DNA from: Paracidovorax anthurii | Lineage (GTDB): Bacteria; Pseudomonadota; Gammaproteobacteria; Burkholderiales; Burkholderiaceae_C | DNA length: 64,000 nucleotides | Assembly (NCBI RefSeq): GCF_003269065.1 | Contig: NZ_QLTA01000012.1 | Location: forward strand, 1-64,000 | Direction: 5' to 3' | Shown: piece by piece, positions 18,462 through 28,337 of the stretch | Layout of the letters: each line of letters starts with the position of its first letter | Numbering within the stretch: position 1 is the first letter of the stretch | The notes under the pieces: generated by a model | What the model saw: only the letters and a program-made list of their open reading frames with translations | Database searches by the model: none | What the model was told of the DNA's origin: nothing | Made by a program: the position numbers and the translations under genes

Positions 18462-19496
18462 TTACTGGAGGGCCTGCACGCCGGCCACCAGCCAGCCGCT
18501 CGCGCCGCTCTTGGGCTTGGTCATGTTCCAGACCTCGCGGAAGGGGCTGGGGCCCGCCGAGGGTTCCTCGCGGATCATGCCGGAGAACTCCACGCTGGCC
18601 ATGTAGCCGTCGCCCAGGTCCTCGATGCCCAGGAGCTGCGCCTCCAGCATCACCACGTCGGTGTGGTTGGGCTGGCTCGCGCCGCGCAGGGACTCGCGCT
18701 CGGCGAGCTGGGCGCGGATTTCACCCAGCATGCTGTCCGTCATCATGGCGCGCAGGGTGGCGATGTCCGAGCGGTCCCACGCGGCCTGCAGGGCGGTGAA
18801 GTTGCGCTTGGCCGCCGACAGGAAGCCCTCGGTGTCGAAGTCCGCCGGAACGCCCCAGTTCTGCGAGCCACCCAGGGCCGAGCCGATCACCACCCCGGAG
18901 CCGCCGCCCGCTGCGCGCGAGGCCTCGAAGGCCATGCCGCCGCGCTCGAAGGGGCGGGCCGATGCATCGTTGCCCACGTTCTGCGGGCTGTACTGGCGCG
19001 CGACCGGTGCCTCGGAGGGCGAGAGCGATCCGACGCCCGCGCCCTGCAGCGCGAAGGGGGAGCCACCGCCCGAAGATGCGGCCGGCTTGCGCGAGCGCAT
19101 GACCATCCCGATCACGGCGACGGCGACCAGCGCGAGCAGCGCGATCAGCAGGAACTGGCCGAAGGCCTCGCCCAGGCCGAGCGAGTGGGCCAACCAGGCC
19201 AGTCCGAGGCCCGCCGCCAGGCCGCCCAGCATGGCGCCCCAGGGCTTCTTGGGCGCGGCGGCCGGTGCAGCGCTCGGCGCAGCGGCCGGCTTGGCGGCGG
19301 CCGCGCTGGTGGCATTGGCGCCGGTGGCGTTCTGCACGGGCGCGGCCGGAGTGGCCGGAGGATTGGCAGCCTCGCGCTGCGTCACGTTGCTCGACTGCTT
19401 GCCGACCGACTTGCCGCCGCCCATGCGGCGGGCATCGGCGTCCAGGTGGACCACCGCCAGCATCGCCACCAGGGCCACAGACCAGAGTTTCATCAT
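18462..19496 (-). CDS. Tim44-like domain membrane protein
   Basis: The 344-residue protein begins with a signal-like hydrophobic stretch (LWSVALVAMLAVV) and an Ala/Pro-rich linker. Two adjacent hydrophobic segments around residues 90-145 follow (MLGGLAAGLGLAWLAHSLG and FLLIALLALVAVAVIGMVM). The C-terminal third is a Tim44-like domain: DTEGFLSAAKRNFTALQAAW, DIATLRAMMTDSMLGEI, and ASVEFSGMIREE. In bacteria the role of this domain is unclear; it may bind membrane lipids or proteins. GGAG lies five bases before the chosen ATG at 19496; the adjacent ATG at 19493 is also possible. It sits between ubiE and ubiJ, with 35 bases to ubiE, so it is probably co-transcribed with the quinone genes. Confidence 0.85.
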   Translation of the reverse strand: MMKLWSVALVAMLAVVHLDADARRMGGGKSVGKQSSNVTQREAANPPATPAAPVQNATGANATSAAAAKPAAAPSAAPAAAPKKPWGAMLGGLAAGLGLAWLAHSLGLGEAFGQFLLIALLALVAVAVIGMVMRSRKPAASSGGGSPFALQGAGVGSLSPSEAPVARQYSPQNVGNDASARPFERGGMAFEASRAAGGGSGVVIGSALGGSQNWGVPADFDTEGFLSAAKRNFTALQAAWDRSDIATLRAMMTDSMLGEIRAQLAERESLRGASQPNHTDVVMLEAQLLGIEDLGDGYMASVEFSGMIREEPSAGPSPFREVWNMTKPKSGASGWLVAGVQALQ

Positions 19497-19531
19497 GTCA
19501 TCTCCATTCGTTATTGCGAGCTTTCCCAAGC

Positions 19532-20263
19532 TCAGCACTTGATTCCAACATGGAGCGCCACGATGCCGCCAGTCATATTGTGATAGTCCACATGCCCAAA
19601 GCCATTTTTTTGCATGAGGGCTTTGAGCTCTTCCTGGCCTGGATGCATGCGGATCGACTCGGCGAGATAGCGGTAGCTGGCGTCGTCGCCGGCCACGAGC
19701 TTGCCCAGGCGGGGCAGCACCTTGAAGGAGTACCAGTCGTAGGGCTTGCGCAGCGGCTCGGCCACCTGCGAGAACTCCAGCACCAGCAGCCGGCCGCGCG
19801 GCTTGAGCACGCGGCACATCTCGGCGATGGCCGCGTCCTTATGCGTCATGTTGCGCAGGCCGAAGGCCACGCTCACCACGTCGAAGTGGCCGTCGGGGAA
19901 CGGCAGCCGCTCGGCGTCGCACACCAGCGTGGGCAGCACCGTGCCGCCGTCGATGAGGCGATCGCGCCCCACGCGCAGCATGGCTTCGTTGATGTCGGTG
20001 TGCACCACGAGGCCCGAAGGCCCGACCTTCTTCGCGAAGGCGCGCGCCAGGTCGCCCGTGCCGCCCGCGATGTCGAGCACGCGCTGGCCCTCGCGCAGGT
20101 TTGCGACCATCACGGTGTAGGCCTTCCATGCCCGGTGCATGCCGCCGGACATGAGGTCGTTCATGAGGTCGTATTTCGAGGCCACGGAGTCGAACACGCC
20201 GCGCACGCGGCGCGCCTTGTCCTGCTCATCGACCGACTGGAATCCGAAGTGGGTGGTGCTCAT
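19532..20263 (-). CDS. ubiE: Demethylmenaquinone/2-polyprenyl-6-methoxy-benzoquinol C-methyltransferase
   Basis: This SAM-dependent methyltransferase of 243 residues methylates the quinone ring at C-5 (ubiquinone numbering C2) during ubiquinone synthesis. Diagnostic segments are THFGFQSV near the start, [19 protein letters not shown], the SAM-binding [10 protein letters not shown], and the C-terminal [13 protein letters not shown]. All are typical of full-length UbiE. DUF971 lies upstream, and Tim44-like, ubiJ and ubiB lie downstream on the same strand, forming a quinone gene cluster. In an organism without menaquinone genes only the ubiquinone reaction would be used; the window does not show which quinones are made. 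Confidence 0.96.
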   Translation of the reverse strand: MSTTHFGFQSVDEQDKARRVRGVFDSVASKYDLMNDLMSGGMHRAWKAYTVMVANLREGQRVLDIAGGTGDLARAFAKKVGPSGLVVHTDINEAMLRVGRDRLIDGGTVLPTLVCDAERLPFPDGHFDVVSVAFGLRNMTHKDAAIAEMCRVLKPRGRLLVLEFSQVAEPLRKPYDWYSFKVLPRLGKLVAGDDASYRYLAESIRMHPGQEELKALMQKNGFGHVDYHNMTGGIVALHVGIKC

Positions 20264-20355
20264 CCCGCGATGCTAGGCGCCGGCATGCCCGGCGTACAGC
20301 GACAACCCCGCATGCGCCTGGGGCATGTGTGGCGATTCGGACCACGCGGCGGGCG

Positions 20356-20787
20356 TCAATGGCCGCCGCAACCGCCGCCGTGCGCGGAGCCGCCGCGCCG
20401 CGGCGGCGGCATGGGCGCGTCGCGGTCCGCGCCCGCCTGCGCGAGGCGCTGCGCGTACTGCGCCCACAGCTCGGCCTCTCGCCGGCCCAGTTCGTAGAGG
20501 TAGTCCCAGGAGAAGATGCCGCTGTCGTGCCCGTCGGAGAAGGTGGGCCGGATCGCGTAGTGGCCCACGGGCTCGATGGCGGTGATGGACACGTCGCGCT
20601 TGCCGGTCTGCAGCACCTCCTGCCCCGGCCCGTGGCCCTGCACTTCCGCCGAGGGCGAATAGACCCGCATCAGCTCGAAGGGGATGCGGAACGCGGCGCC
20701 GTCGGAGAACGCCACCTCCAGCACGCGCGAGGCGCCGTGCGCGGTGAGCGATTGCGGCAGGGGGGTGTCGGGTTTCAGGCCAGCCAT
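20356..20787 (-). CDS. DUF971 domain protein
   Basis: The 143-residue protein is a single DUF971 domain, also called gamma-butyrobetaine hydroxylase-like N-terminal. Recognisable segments are LEVAFSDGAAFRIPFELMRVYSP, the IEPVGHYAIRPTFSDGHDSGIFSW block and YLYELGRREAELWAQYAQRL. A His/Gly/Cys-rich tail at the C-terminus (about residues 128-143) could bind metal. Stand-alone members have been linked to iron-sulfur or quinone gene neighbourhoods, but no reaction is known. It lies 92 bases upstream of ubiE on the same strand, an arrangement common in betaproteobacteria. Confidence 0.85.
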   Translation of the reverse strand: MAGLKPDTPLPQSLTAHGASRVLEVAFSDGAAFRIPFELMRVYSPSAEVQGHGPGQEVLQTGKRDVSITAIEPVGHYAIRPTFSDGHDSGIFSWDYLYELGRREAELWAQYAQRLAQAGADRDAPMPPPRRGGSAHGGGCGGH

Positions 20788-20879
20788 GCGGTCCTCGGCG
20801 TGTGCGGTGGGGGAAGGAAAGGCATGCGGATTGTCCCGCGCGCCGTGGCCGGCCCGATGGCCGCAGGGTTATCCGCGCT

Positions 20880-21311
20880 TCACGCGATGCGGTCCAGGTG
20901 CTCGCGGATCGCGGACTCCACCGTCGCCAACCGGGCCTCGACGGCCTCTTCCTGCGCGCCCTCGCGCCCGCGCACCGGCGCGGCCCACACCGGCGACGGG
21001 AAATGGCTGTCCCAGGCGAACCGCGCGATCACGTGCCAGTGCAGGTGCGGCACCATGTTGCCCAGCGCCGCGAGGTTGACCTTGTCGGGCTGCAGGTGCG
21101 CGCGCAGCGCCTGCTCCACGGCGGCCACGGCCTCCATGCACAGCAGGCGATCGGGCGCGGAGAGGTCGGAGAACTCCGCCACGTGCGCATTCCAGACCAC
21201 GCGGTAGAACGCGGGAAAGCCCGCCTCGTCGGCGCGGATCACGCGCAGGCGCTCCCCGCGCCAGACCAGCGCGCCGCCATCGCCGCTGCACAGGGGGCAG
21301 GCCGTCGCCAT
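20880..21311 (-). CDS. HIT family protein (histidine triad)
   Basis: This 143-residue protein has an N-terminal CPLC motif and a histidine-triad region reading HLHWHVIAR at about residues 89-97, preceded by GNMVP. HIT proteins are nucleotide hydrolases or transferases that act through a covalent His-AMP intermediate. Its start codon overlaps the stop of the FAD/Fe-S oxidoreductase by one base (TGATG), so it is translationally coupled to that gene. The His order HxHxH is intact. The substrate is unknown. The CPLC motif may pair with a distant Cys or bind zinc, but only one CxxC is visible. Confidence 0.88.
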   Translation of the reverse strand: MATACPLCSGDGGALVWRGERLRVIRADEAGFPAFYRVVWNAHVAEFSDLSAPDRLLCMEAVAAVEQALRAHLQPDKVNLAALGNMVPHLHWHVIARFAWDSHFPSPVWAAPVRGREGAQEEAVEARLATVESAIREHLDRIA

Positions 21312-24300
21312 CAGACCAGCACCCGCTCGATGCCGCCCGCGTTGGCGCGCTGCACGTACTCGGGCATCCAGTTCTCGCCCAGGATCTCGCGCGCCATCTC
21401 GACGACGATGTAGTCGGCCTCCAGCAGACCGTTCTGCAGATCGTCCTGATAGCGGTTCAGGCCCTGCAGGCAGCTCGGGCAACTGGTGAGGATCTTCACG
21501 TTGTCCTGCGGGCCCACGGCGCCGCTCGCGCGCAGCGCAGCCTCGCCCTTGAGGATCTCCTGCTCCTTGCGGAAACGCACCTGCGTGGAGATGTCGGGCC
21601 GCGTGACGCCCAGCGTGCCGGATTCGCCGCAGCAGCGATCGCTCTTGGTCACCTGCGGGCCGACGAGCGCCTTCACGGTCTTGACCGAGTCCTGCAGCTT
21701 CATCGGGTTGTGGCAGGGCTCGTGGTAGAGATAGGCGCCCTTGCCCTGCAGGGCGATGCCCTTCTCCAGCAGGTACTCGTGGATGTCGATGATGCGGCAG
21801 CCCGGGAAGATCTTGTCGAACTGGTAACCCTGGAGCTGGTCGTAGCAGGTGCCGCAGCTCACCACCACGGTCTTGATGTCCAGGTAGTTCAGCGTGTTGG
21901 CCACGCGGTGGAACAACACCCGGTTGTCGGTGATCATCTGCTCGGCGCGGTCGAACTGGCCGCTGCCGCGCTGCGGGTAGCCGCAGCACAGGTAGCCCGG
22001 CGGCAGCACGGTCTGCACGCCCGCATGCCACAGCATGGCCTGCGTGGCCAGGCCCACCTGGCTGAAAAGGCGCTCGGAGCCGCAACCGGGAAAGTAGAAC
22101 ACCGCCTCCGTCTCGGCCGTGGTGGTGGCCGGGTTGCGGATGATGGGCACGTAGTCCTTGTTCTCGATGTCCAGCAGCGCGCGCGCGGTCTTCTTGGGCA
22201 GGCCGCCGGGCAGCTTCTTGTTCACGAAGTGGATCACCTGCTCCTTGATGGGCGCGGTGCCCACCGTGGCCGGCGGGTGCGCCGTCTGCCGGCGCCCCAC
22301 GGAGCGCGCGAGCTGCACCACGGCGCGCTGGGCCTTGAAGCCCACGCCCACCATGGCCGAGCGCATGAGCTTGATGGTGTCCGGGTTCGTGGCGTTGAGC
22401 ATGGCCATCGCCAGCGCATTGCCGGGCCGGAAGGTCTTCTTGCCCATCTTGCGCAGCAGGTTGCGCATGTTCATGGTCACGTCGCCGAAGTCGATCTTGA
22501 CCGGGCACGGGGTGTAGCACTTGTGGCAGACGGTGCAGTGGTCGGCCACGTCCTCGAACTCCTGCCAGTGCTTGATCGACACGCCGCGGCGCGTCTGCTC
22601 CTCGTACAGGAAGGCTTCCACCAGCAGCGAGGTGGCGAGGATCTTGTTGCGCGGGCTGTAGAGCAGGCTGGCGCGCGGCACGTGGGTGGAGCACACGGGC
22701 TTGCACTTGCCGCAGCGCAGGCAGTCCTTGACCGAGTCGGCGATGGCGCCGATGTCGCTCTGCTGCATGATGAGCGACTCGTGGCCCATGAGGCCGAAGC
22801 TCGGCGTGTAGGCGTTGGTCAGGTCGGCGGCGCGCAGCGCCTCGCGGGACGATTCAGGGGCAGTTTCGCCACCATGTCGCCGACTTTTCTGGGTTTTTTG
22901 CTCCTGATTTCGTAGCAGCTTGCCGCGATTGAAGCGACCCTCGGGGTCCACGCGGCGCTTGTAGTCGGCGAAGGGGCGCAGCTCGTCGTCGGTCAGGAAT
23001 TCGAGCTTGGTGATGCCGATGCCGTGCTCGCCCGAGATCACGCCGCCCAGCCCGCGCGCCAGCACCATGATGCGCGCCACCGCCTCGTGGGCGGTCTGCA
23101 GCATCTGGTAGTCGTCGCTGTTGACGGGAAGGTTGGTGTGCACGTTGCCGTCGCCCGCGTGCATGTGCAGCGCCACCCAGACGCGGCCCTTGAGCACGCG
23201 CTGGTGCACGGCGACCGCCTCGGCCATGAGGGGCTGGAAGGCGGCGCCGGCGAAGATCTTGGCCAGCGGCTCGCGCAGCTGCGTCTTCCAACTGGCGCGC
23301 AGGGTGTGGTCCTGCAGTTGCGGGAACAGCGTCTCCACGTCCCGCAGCCAGCCGGCCCACTGATCGCGCACCCCGTCCACCAGGGCCACGGCCTGGGCCA
23401 CGCGGTCTTCCAGCAGCTCGGCGGAGGCGATCTCGTGCGCATCGTCCTCGCGGCCCAGCGGCAGGTTGCCACGCAGGAAGAAGTCTTCCAGCGCGTCGCA
23501 CAGCGCGAGCTTGTTGCGCAGCGACAGCTCGATGTTGATGCGCTCGATGCCGTCGGTGTACTCGGCCATGCGCGGCAGCGGGATCACCACGTCCTCGTTG
23601 ATCTTGAAGGCGTTGGTGTGGCGGCTGATGGCGGCCGTGCGCTTGCGGTCCAGCCAGAACTTCTTGCGCGCCTCGGCGCTGATGGCGATGAAACCCTCGC
23701 CCGAGCGCGAGTTGGCGATGCGCACCACCTCGCTGGTCACGCGCGCCACGGCGTCGGCGTCATCGCCGGCGATGTCGCCGAACAGCACCATCTTGGGCAG
23801 GCCGCCGCCGTGCCGCTTGCTCTTGGTGGCGTAGCCCACGGCCTTGAGGTAGCGGTCGTCCAGGTGCTCCAGGCCGGCGAGCAGCACGCCGGAGCGCTTC
23901 TGCTCGGCGAACATGAAGTCCTTGATCTCGACGATGCTGGGCACCGCGTCCTTGGCGTTGCCGAAGAACTCCAGGCACACGGTGCGCGTGTGCTCGGGCA
24001 TGCGGTGCACCACCCAGCGCGCGCTGGTGATGAGGCCGTCGCAGCCCTCCTTCTGGATGCCGGGCAGGCCGGAGAGGAACTTGTCCGTCACGTCCTTGCC
24101 CAGGCCCTCCTTGCGGAAGGTGCGGCCGGGGATGTCCAGGCGCTCGGTGCGCAGCGGCGTCCTGCCGTCGGCGGCGAAGTACTGCAGCTCGAAGCTGGCC
24201 ACCTCGGCGTCGTGGATCTTGCCCAGGTTGTGGCCGATGCGCGTGACCTCCAGCCATTCGGCATCGGGCGTGACCATGCGCCAGGAGGCGAGGTTGTCCA

Positions 24301-25240
24301 GCGCCGTGCCCCAGAGCACGGCCTTCTTGCCGCCCGCGTTCATGGCGATGTTGCCGCCGATGCACGAGGCCTCGGCGCTGGTCGGATCGACGGCGAACAC
24401 GAAGCCCGCGCGCTCGGCCGCGTCGGCCACGCGCTGGGTGACCACGCCGGCCTCGGTCCAGATGGTGGGCACCTCGTGGTCCAGGCCCGGCAGGCGGACC
24501 TTCTCCACCTCGGTCATGGATTCGAGCTTCTCGGTGTTGATGACCGCGCTGCGCCAGGTGAGCGGGATGGCGCCGCCCGTGTAGCCCGTGCCGCCCCCGC
24601 GCGGGATGATGGTGAGGCCCAGTTCGATGCAGGCCTGGACCAGCGCGGCCATCTCGGCCTCGGTGTCGGGCACGAGCACGACGAAGGGGTATTCGACGCG
24701 CCAGTCGGTCGCGTCGGTCACGTGGGAGACGCGCGAGAGGCCGTCGAACTTGATGTTGTCGCGGGCCGTGTGGCGCCCCAGGCGGCGCTGCACCTGGCGG
24801 CGCAGTTGGGCGGCCTCGACGAAGGTGGCGTCGAAGCGCGCGACCGCCGCGCGCGCGGCCTCCACGAGCTGGCCCACCAGCTGGTCGCGCCCGGCATCGT
24901 CACCGGGCGTGCGGCGCTTCTCGATCTCGGCCAGCCGGTGCTGCAGGGCTTCCACCAGCAGCTTGCGGCGGTCGGGGTTGTCCAGCAGGTCGTCCTGCAG
25001 GTAGGGGTTGCGCTGCACCACCCAGATGTCGCCCAGCACCTCGTAGAGCATGCGGGCGGAGCGGCCCGTGCGGCGCTCGCGGCGCAGCTGGTCGAGCACG
25101 TCCCAGGACGCGGAGCCCAGCAGGCGGATGACGATTTCCCGGTCGGAGAACGAGGTGTAGTTGTACGGGATCTCGCGCAGACGGGTCGGCTCGGCGGCCT
25201 GGGCCTGCTGCAGGGCGGCCAGCGCTATCGGAACATTCAT
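21311..25240 (-). CDS. Giant FAD-linked oxidoreductase fused to [4Fe-4S] and CCG domains
   Basis: A single 1309-residue chain joins several modules. Residues 15-180 form a DUF3683-like N-terminal region. An FAD-binding type 4 domain has [10 protein letters not shown] near 214-223. A GlcD/D-lactate-dehydrogenase-like C-domain follows, with [12 protein letters not shown] and SGEHGIG. Two [4Fe-4S] ferredoxin-like clusters come next ([11 protein letters not shown] near 838 and [11 protein letters not shown] near 900). Last is a GlpC/HdrD-type tail with CCG motifs (FPGCGSE near 1050, [33 protein letters not shown]). The enzyme probably oxidises a 2-hydroxy acid such as D-lactate or glycolate and passes electrons through the clusters to quinone; the substrate is inferred. 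It is co-transcribed with a HIT protein and lies downstream of serA. Confidence 0.88.
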   Translation of the reverse strand: MNVPIALAALQQAQAAEPTRLREIPYNYTSFSDREIVIRLLGSASWDVLDQLRRERRTGRSARMLYEVLGDIWVVQRNPYLQDDLLDNPDRRKLLVEALQHRLAEIEKRRTPGDDAGRDQLVGQLVEAARAAVARFDATFVEAAQLRRQVQRRLGRHTARDNIKFDGLSRVSHVTDATDWRVEYPFVVLVPDTEAEMAALVQACIELGLTIIPRGGGTGYTGGAIPLTWRSAVINTEKLESMTEVEKVRLPGLDHEVPTIWTEAGVVTQRVADAAERAGFVFAVDPTSAEASCIGGNIAMNAGGKKAVLWGTALDNLASWRMVTPDAEWLEVTRIGHNLGKIHDAEVASFELQYFAADGRTPLRTERLDIPGRTFRKEGLGKDVTDKFLSGLPGIQKEGCDGLITSARWVVHRMPEHTRTVCLEFFGNAKDAVPSIVEIKDFMFAEQKRSGVLLAGLEHLDDRYLKAVGYATKSKRHGGGLPKMVLFGDIAGDDADAVARVTSEVVRIANSRSGEGFIAISAEARKKFWLDRKRTAAISRHTNAFKINEDVVIPLPRMAEYTDGIERINIELSLRNKLALCDALEDFFLRGNLPLGREDDAHEIASAELLEDRVAQAVALVDGVRDQWAGWLRDVETLFPQLQDHTLRASWKTQLREPLAKIFAGAAFQPLMAEAVAVHQRVLKGRVWVALHMHAGDGNVHTNLPVNSDDYQMLQTAHEAVARIMVLARGLGGVISGEHGIGITKLEFLTDDELRPFADYKRRVDPEGRFNRGKLLRNQEQKTQKSRRHGGETAPESSREALRAADLTNAYTPSFGLMGHESLIMQQSDIGAIADSVKDCLRCGKCKPVCSTHVPRASLLYSPRNKILATSLLVEAFLYEEQTRRGVSIKHWQEFEDVADHCTVCHKCYTPCPVKIDFGDVTMNMRNLLRKMGKKTFRPGNALAMAMLNATNPDTIKLMRSAMVGVGFKAQRAVVQLARSVGRRQTAHPPATVGTAPIKEQVIHFVNKKLPGGLPKKTARALLDIENKDYVPIIRNPATTTAETEAVFYFPGCGSERLFSQVGLATQAMLWHAGVQTVLPPGYLCCGYPQRGSGQFDRAEQMITDNRVLFHRVANTLNYLDIKTVVVSCGTCYDQLQGYQFDKIFPGCRIIDIHEYLLEKGIALQGKGAYLYHEPCHNPMKLQDSVKTVKALVGPQVTKSDRCCGESGTLGVTRPDISTQVRFRKEQEILKGEAALRASGAVGPQDNVKILTSCPSCLQGLNRYQDDLQNGLLEADYIVVEMAREILGENWMPEYVQRANAGGIERVLV

Positions 25241-25348
25241 GGGGTGGACCTGGCTCGGGCGCTGGCGGCGCGCCCTTGTTCGTCGGGGCCGGCGATTTTA
25301 CGCCAGCGCCCGATATGCCGCAGGCCGCGGCCCCACGCCCCCCCGGCT

Positions 25349-25374
25349 CGGCCCGGGCATGCGCGCCCGGGCCG
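25349..25374 (-). terminator. Strong GC hairpin after serA, terminator-like
   Basis: A perfect 10-bp stem, CGGCCCGGGC at 25349-25358 and its complement at 25365-25374, encloses a six-base loop. It starts seven bases after the serA stop on the minus strand. No U-tract follows, so termination would be inefficient or Rho-assisted. Confidence 0.45.
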
Positions 25375-25381
25375 ATCCACG

Positions 25382-26611
25382 TCAGAACAGCACGCGACTG
25401 CGGATGGTGCCCGGCACCTTCGCGAGCTTGTCCTGCGCCAGCTCGGAGGACTGGGCGTCGATGTCGATCACCACGTAGCCCACCTTGTCGTTGGTCTGCA
25501 GGTACTGCGCGGCGATGTTGATCTGGTTGTCCGAGAAGATCTGGTTGATCTGCGAGAGCACGCCCGGCACGTTGCGGTGGATGTGCAGCAGCCGGTGCTT
25601 GCCCGGGTGCGCGGGCAGCGCCACCTCGGGGAAGTTCACCGACGAGGTGGAGGTGCCGTTGTCGCTGTACTTGACGAGCTTCTCGGCCACTTCCAGCCCG
25701 ATGTTGGCCTGCGCCTCCATGGTGGAGCCGCCGATGTGGGGAGTGAGGATGACGTTGTCCAGGCCGCGCAGGGGCGAGACGAACTCGTCCTTGTTGCTGC
25801 GCGGCTCGACGGGGAAGACGTCGATGGCCGCGCCCAGCAGCTTCTTCGCGCGGATGGCCTCGGCCAGCGCCTCGATGCGCACCACGGTGCCGCGCGCGGC
25901 GTTGATGAGGATCGCGCCCGGCTTCATGGCGGCGATCTCCTCGGGGCCGATCATCCACTGCGTGGAGGGCAGCTCGGGCACGTGCAGCGTGACGATGTCG
26001 CTCTGCTCCAGCAGGGCCTGCAGCGAGGGCGCCTGGCGCGCATTGCCCAGGGGCAGCTTGCTGACCACGTCGTGGAACACCACGTGCATGCCCAGCGCCT
26101 CGGCCAGCACCGAGAGCTGCGTGCCGATGGAGCCGTAGCCCACGATGCCCAGGGTCTTGCCGCGGATCTCGTAGGCGTTCTCGGCGCTCTTGAGCCAGCC
26201 GCCGCGGTGGGCCACGGCGTTCTTTTCGGGCACGCCGCGCAGCAGCAGGATGGCCTCGGCCAGCACCAGCTCGGCCACCGAGCGGGTGTTGGAGTACGGG
26301 GCGTTGAACACGGCGATGCCGCGCTCGCGGGCGGCGTCCAGGTCGATCTGGTTGGTGCCGATGCAGAAGGCGCCCACGGCCACCAGCTTGTGCGCGTGCT
26401 CGAACACGTCCGCCGTGAGCTGCGTGCGCGAGCGGATGCCCAGGAAATGCACGTCCGCGATCTTGCGCTTGAGCTCCTCTCCATCCAGCGCGCCCGTCAG
26501 GGCCTCGATCTGCGTGTAGCCCGCGCCGCGCAGCACCTCCAGCGCGGACGGGTGCACGCCCTCCAGCAACAGGAACTTGATCTTGCTTTTATCCAGGGAA
26601 GTCTTGGTCAT
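25382..26611 (-). CDS. serA: D-3-phosphoglycerate dehydrogenase
   Basis: The 409-residue enzyme oxidises 3-phosphoglycerate to phosphohydroxypyruvate, the first step of serine synthesis. Length and layout match the E. coli-type enzyme: an N-terminal substrate domain, an NAD-binding motif in LGIVGYGSIGTQLS, the catalytic Arg/Glu/His set in INAARGTVV, DVFPVEP and LTPHIGGST, and a C-terminal ACT domain from about residue 335 that normally binds the feedback inhibitor serine. The start MTKTSLDKSKIKFLLLEG was chosen because this is where the family begins. It is the first gene of the long minus-strand run and is divergent from ugpB across a 332-bp gap. Confidence 0.96.
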   Translation of the reverse strand: MTKTSLDKSKIKFLLLEGVHPSALEVLRGAGYTQIEALTGALDGEELKRKIADVHFLGIRSRTQLTADVFEHAHKLVAVGAFCIGTNQIDLDAARERGIAVFNAPYSNTRSVAELVLAEAILLLRGVPEKNAVAHRGGWLKSAENAYEIRGKTLGIVGYGSIGTQLSVLAEALGMHVVFHDVVSKLPLGNARQAPSLQALLEQSDIVTLHVPELPSTQWMIGPEEIAAMKPGAILINAARGTVVRIEALAEAIRAKKLLGAAIDVFPVEPRSNKDEFVSPLRGLDNVILTPHIGGSTMEAQANIGLEVAEKLVKYSDNGTSTSSVNFPEVALPAHPGKHRLLHIHRNVPGVLSQINQIFSDNQINIAAQYLQTNDKVGYVVIDIDAQSSELAQDKLAKVPGTIRSRVLF

Positions 26612-26943
26612 GGAACAACAAAAGAAGAAGGGAGAAGGGCGGAAGTCGTTCTGCGGCGCGTGGCATGCCCGCCTCGCAGATCGCCCGGCATTGTGCAATG
26701 GGAAAAAACCCTGCTGCCGGGGCGACTTCAGTCCCGCGGGATGGAATCCACGTCACGCAGGCGACGCGCAGGCCCCGCCATGCACCACAGAATCGCCACA
26801 ATCCCATCCTCCCGCGCGGGCGACCCGGGAAGTTCCCGATCGGCGGAAGCGCCCAGGCATGCGACAACGACATGCCGATGACACGAATGCTGCATAACAT
26901 CGACCGTTTGTTTTCCGCATTCGCCATTCTTTGAGGAGTCTTC
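26612..26943. other. 332-bp divergent intergenic region, serA/ugpB
   Basis: No coding frame is convincing here. It should hold the promoters for serA (minus) and the ugp operon (plus). Near the ugpB side two GACA half-sites lie 11 bases apart at 26869 and 26880, eight bases before a CATAAC element at 26893. GAGGAG precedes the ugpB start. The serA side shows a purine-rich stretch next to the start codon but no clear promoter. Confidence 0.5.
26867..26884 (+). promoter_or_regulatory. Possible PhoB-box-like site upstream of ugpB
   Basis: ACGACATGCCGATGACAC contains two GACA repeats 11 bp apart, the spacing of a Pho box read in reverse orientation. A weak -10-like CATAAC starts eight bases later. 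In E. coli ugp is under PhoB control, which makes the site plausible. The match is only partial and the orientation is opposite to the usual one. Confidence 0.25.
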
Positions 26944-28254
26944 ATGCAATTCAAGCACCTGGCCCTGACCGCCGTCATGGCCGCCTCCACCTGCCTGTCC
27001 GCACAGGCGCAGACCGAGATCCAGTGGTGGCATTCGATGACGGCCGTCAACGGTGAGTGGGTGAACGACCTGGCGCGCCAGTTCAACGAGAGCCAGAAGG
27101 ACTACCGGATCGTGCCCACCTACAAGGGCTCGTACGATGAATCCATGACGGCCTCCATCGCCGCCTTCCGCGCCGGCAACGCCCCCCACATCCTGCAGGT
27201 GTTCGAGGTGGGCACGGCCACCATGATGGCCAGCAAGGGCGCCATCGTGCCCGTGGGCAAGGTGATGCAGGACGCGGGCGTGCCCTTCGACCCCAAGGTG
27301 TACATCCCTGCCGTGGCCGGCTACTACACGGCACCGAACGGCCAGATGCTGAGCTTCCCGTTCAACAGCTCCACCACCATCTTCTATTTCAACAAGGACG
27401 CCTTCAAGGCCGCCGGCCTGCCCACCGACAAGGCGCCCTCCACCTGGCCCGAGGTGGTCAACGCGGCCGCCAAGCTCAAGGCCTCGGGCCACAAGTGCCC
27501 GTTCACCACGGCCTGGCAGAACTGGACGCAGGTGGAGAGCTTCTCGGCCTGGCACAACGTGGAGTTCGCCTCCAAGTCGAACGGCCTGCAGGGCCTGGAC
27601 GCGCGCCTGAAGGTCGATTCGCCGCTGCACGTGCGCCACATCGAGAACCTCGCCAACATGGCCAAGCAGGGCCTGTTCGTCTACAAGGGCCGCGGCAACG
27701 TGCCCGAGGCCAGCTTCGTCTCGGGCGAGTGCGCGATGATCAACACGTCCTCGGGCTTCTACGGCAACGTGGCCAAGAACGCCAAATTCGCCTACGGCCT
27801 CGCGCCCCTGCCCTACTACCCCGACGTGCCCGGCGCGCCGCAGAACACCGTCATCGGCGGCGCCAGCCTCTGGGTGATGGCCGGCAAGAAGCCCGCCGAG
27901 TACAAGGGCGTGGCCGCGTTCTTCAAGTTCATCTCCACGCCCGAGGTGCAATCGGCCAGCCACCAGCGCACGGGCTACCTGCCGGTGACCACGGCCGCCT
28001 ACGAGCTGACCGAGAAATCCGGCTTCTACAAGGAACACCCGGGCACCGACGTGGCCGTGACGCAGATGGTCCGCAAGGTGACCGACAAGAGCCGCGGCAT
28101 CCGCCTGGGCAACTACGTGCAGATCCGCGCCATCGAGGACGAGGAGCTGGAACAGGTCTGGTCCGGCAAGAAGACGGCCAAGGAAGCGCTGGATGCCATC
28201 GTCAAGCGCGGCAACGAGCAGCTGGAGCGGTTCCAGAAGGCGAACAAGGGCTGA
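26944..28254 (+). CDS. ugpB: sn-glycerol-3-phosphate ABC transporter substrate-binding protein
   Basis: This 436-residue periplasmic solute-binding protein has a Sec signal peptide ending near residue 22 (LSAQAQ). The mature protein begins TEIQWWHSM, as UgpB does, and contains TYKGSYDESMTA, QVFEVGTATMM and FPFNSSTTIFYFNKDAF, all typical of UgpB. It binds glycerol-3-phosphate or glycerophosphodiesters and delivers them to UgpAE. The start has a good GAGGAG. It heads the ugpBAEC operon. A strong hairpin after it probably keeps ugpB mRNA in excess over the membrane components. Confidence 0.95.
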   Translation: MQFKHLALTAVMAASTCLSAQAQTEIQWWHSMTAVNGEWVNDLARQFNESQKDYRIVPTYKGSYDESMTASIAAFRAGNAPHILQVFEVGTATMMASKGAIVPVGKVMQDAGVPFDPKVYIPAVAGYYTAPNGQMLSFPFNSSTTIFYFNKDAFKAAGLPTDKAPSTWPEVVNAAAKLKASGHKCPFTTAWQNWTQVESFSAWHNVEFASKSNGLQGLDARLKVDSPLHVRHIENLANMAKQGLFVYKGRGNVPEASFVSGECAMINTSSGFYGNVAKNAKFAYGLAPLPYYPDVPGAPQNTVIGGASLWVMAGKKPAEYKGVAAFFKFISTPEVQSASHQRTGYLPVTTAAYELTEKSGFYKEHPGTDVAVTQMVRKVTDKSRGIRLGNYVQIRAIEDEELEQVWSGKKTAKEALDAIVKRGNEQLERFQKANKG

Positions 28255-28289
28255 CCCCGACCGCCTGAGGCTGGCCTCCCGCCAGCGCC

Positions 28290-28320
28290 GGAAAAGCAGA
28301 TGGACTCCATCTGCTTTTCC
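28290..28320 (+). terminator. Intercistronic hairpin between ugpB and ugpA
   Basis: A perfect 14-bp stem, GGAAAAGCAGATGG (28290-28303) with 28307-28320, encloses a three-base loop. It is followed by GCTTTAG rather than a full T-run. It fits a partial terminator or an mRNA-stabilising hairpin that raises binding-protein level relative to the permease. Confidence 0.7.
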
Positions 28321-28337
28321 GCTTTAGAAACACCCCC

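Noticed and set aside
23024-26881. Plus-strand open frame of about 1285 codons
   Set aside because: It lies opposite the FAD/Fe-S oxidoreductase and serA. Its composition (His, Val, Ala, Gly, Arg-rich) is that of an antisense shadow in high-GC DNA.
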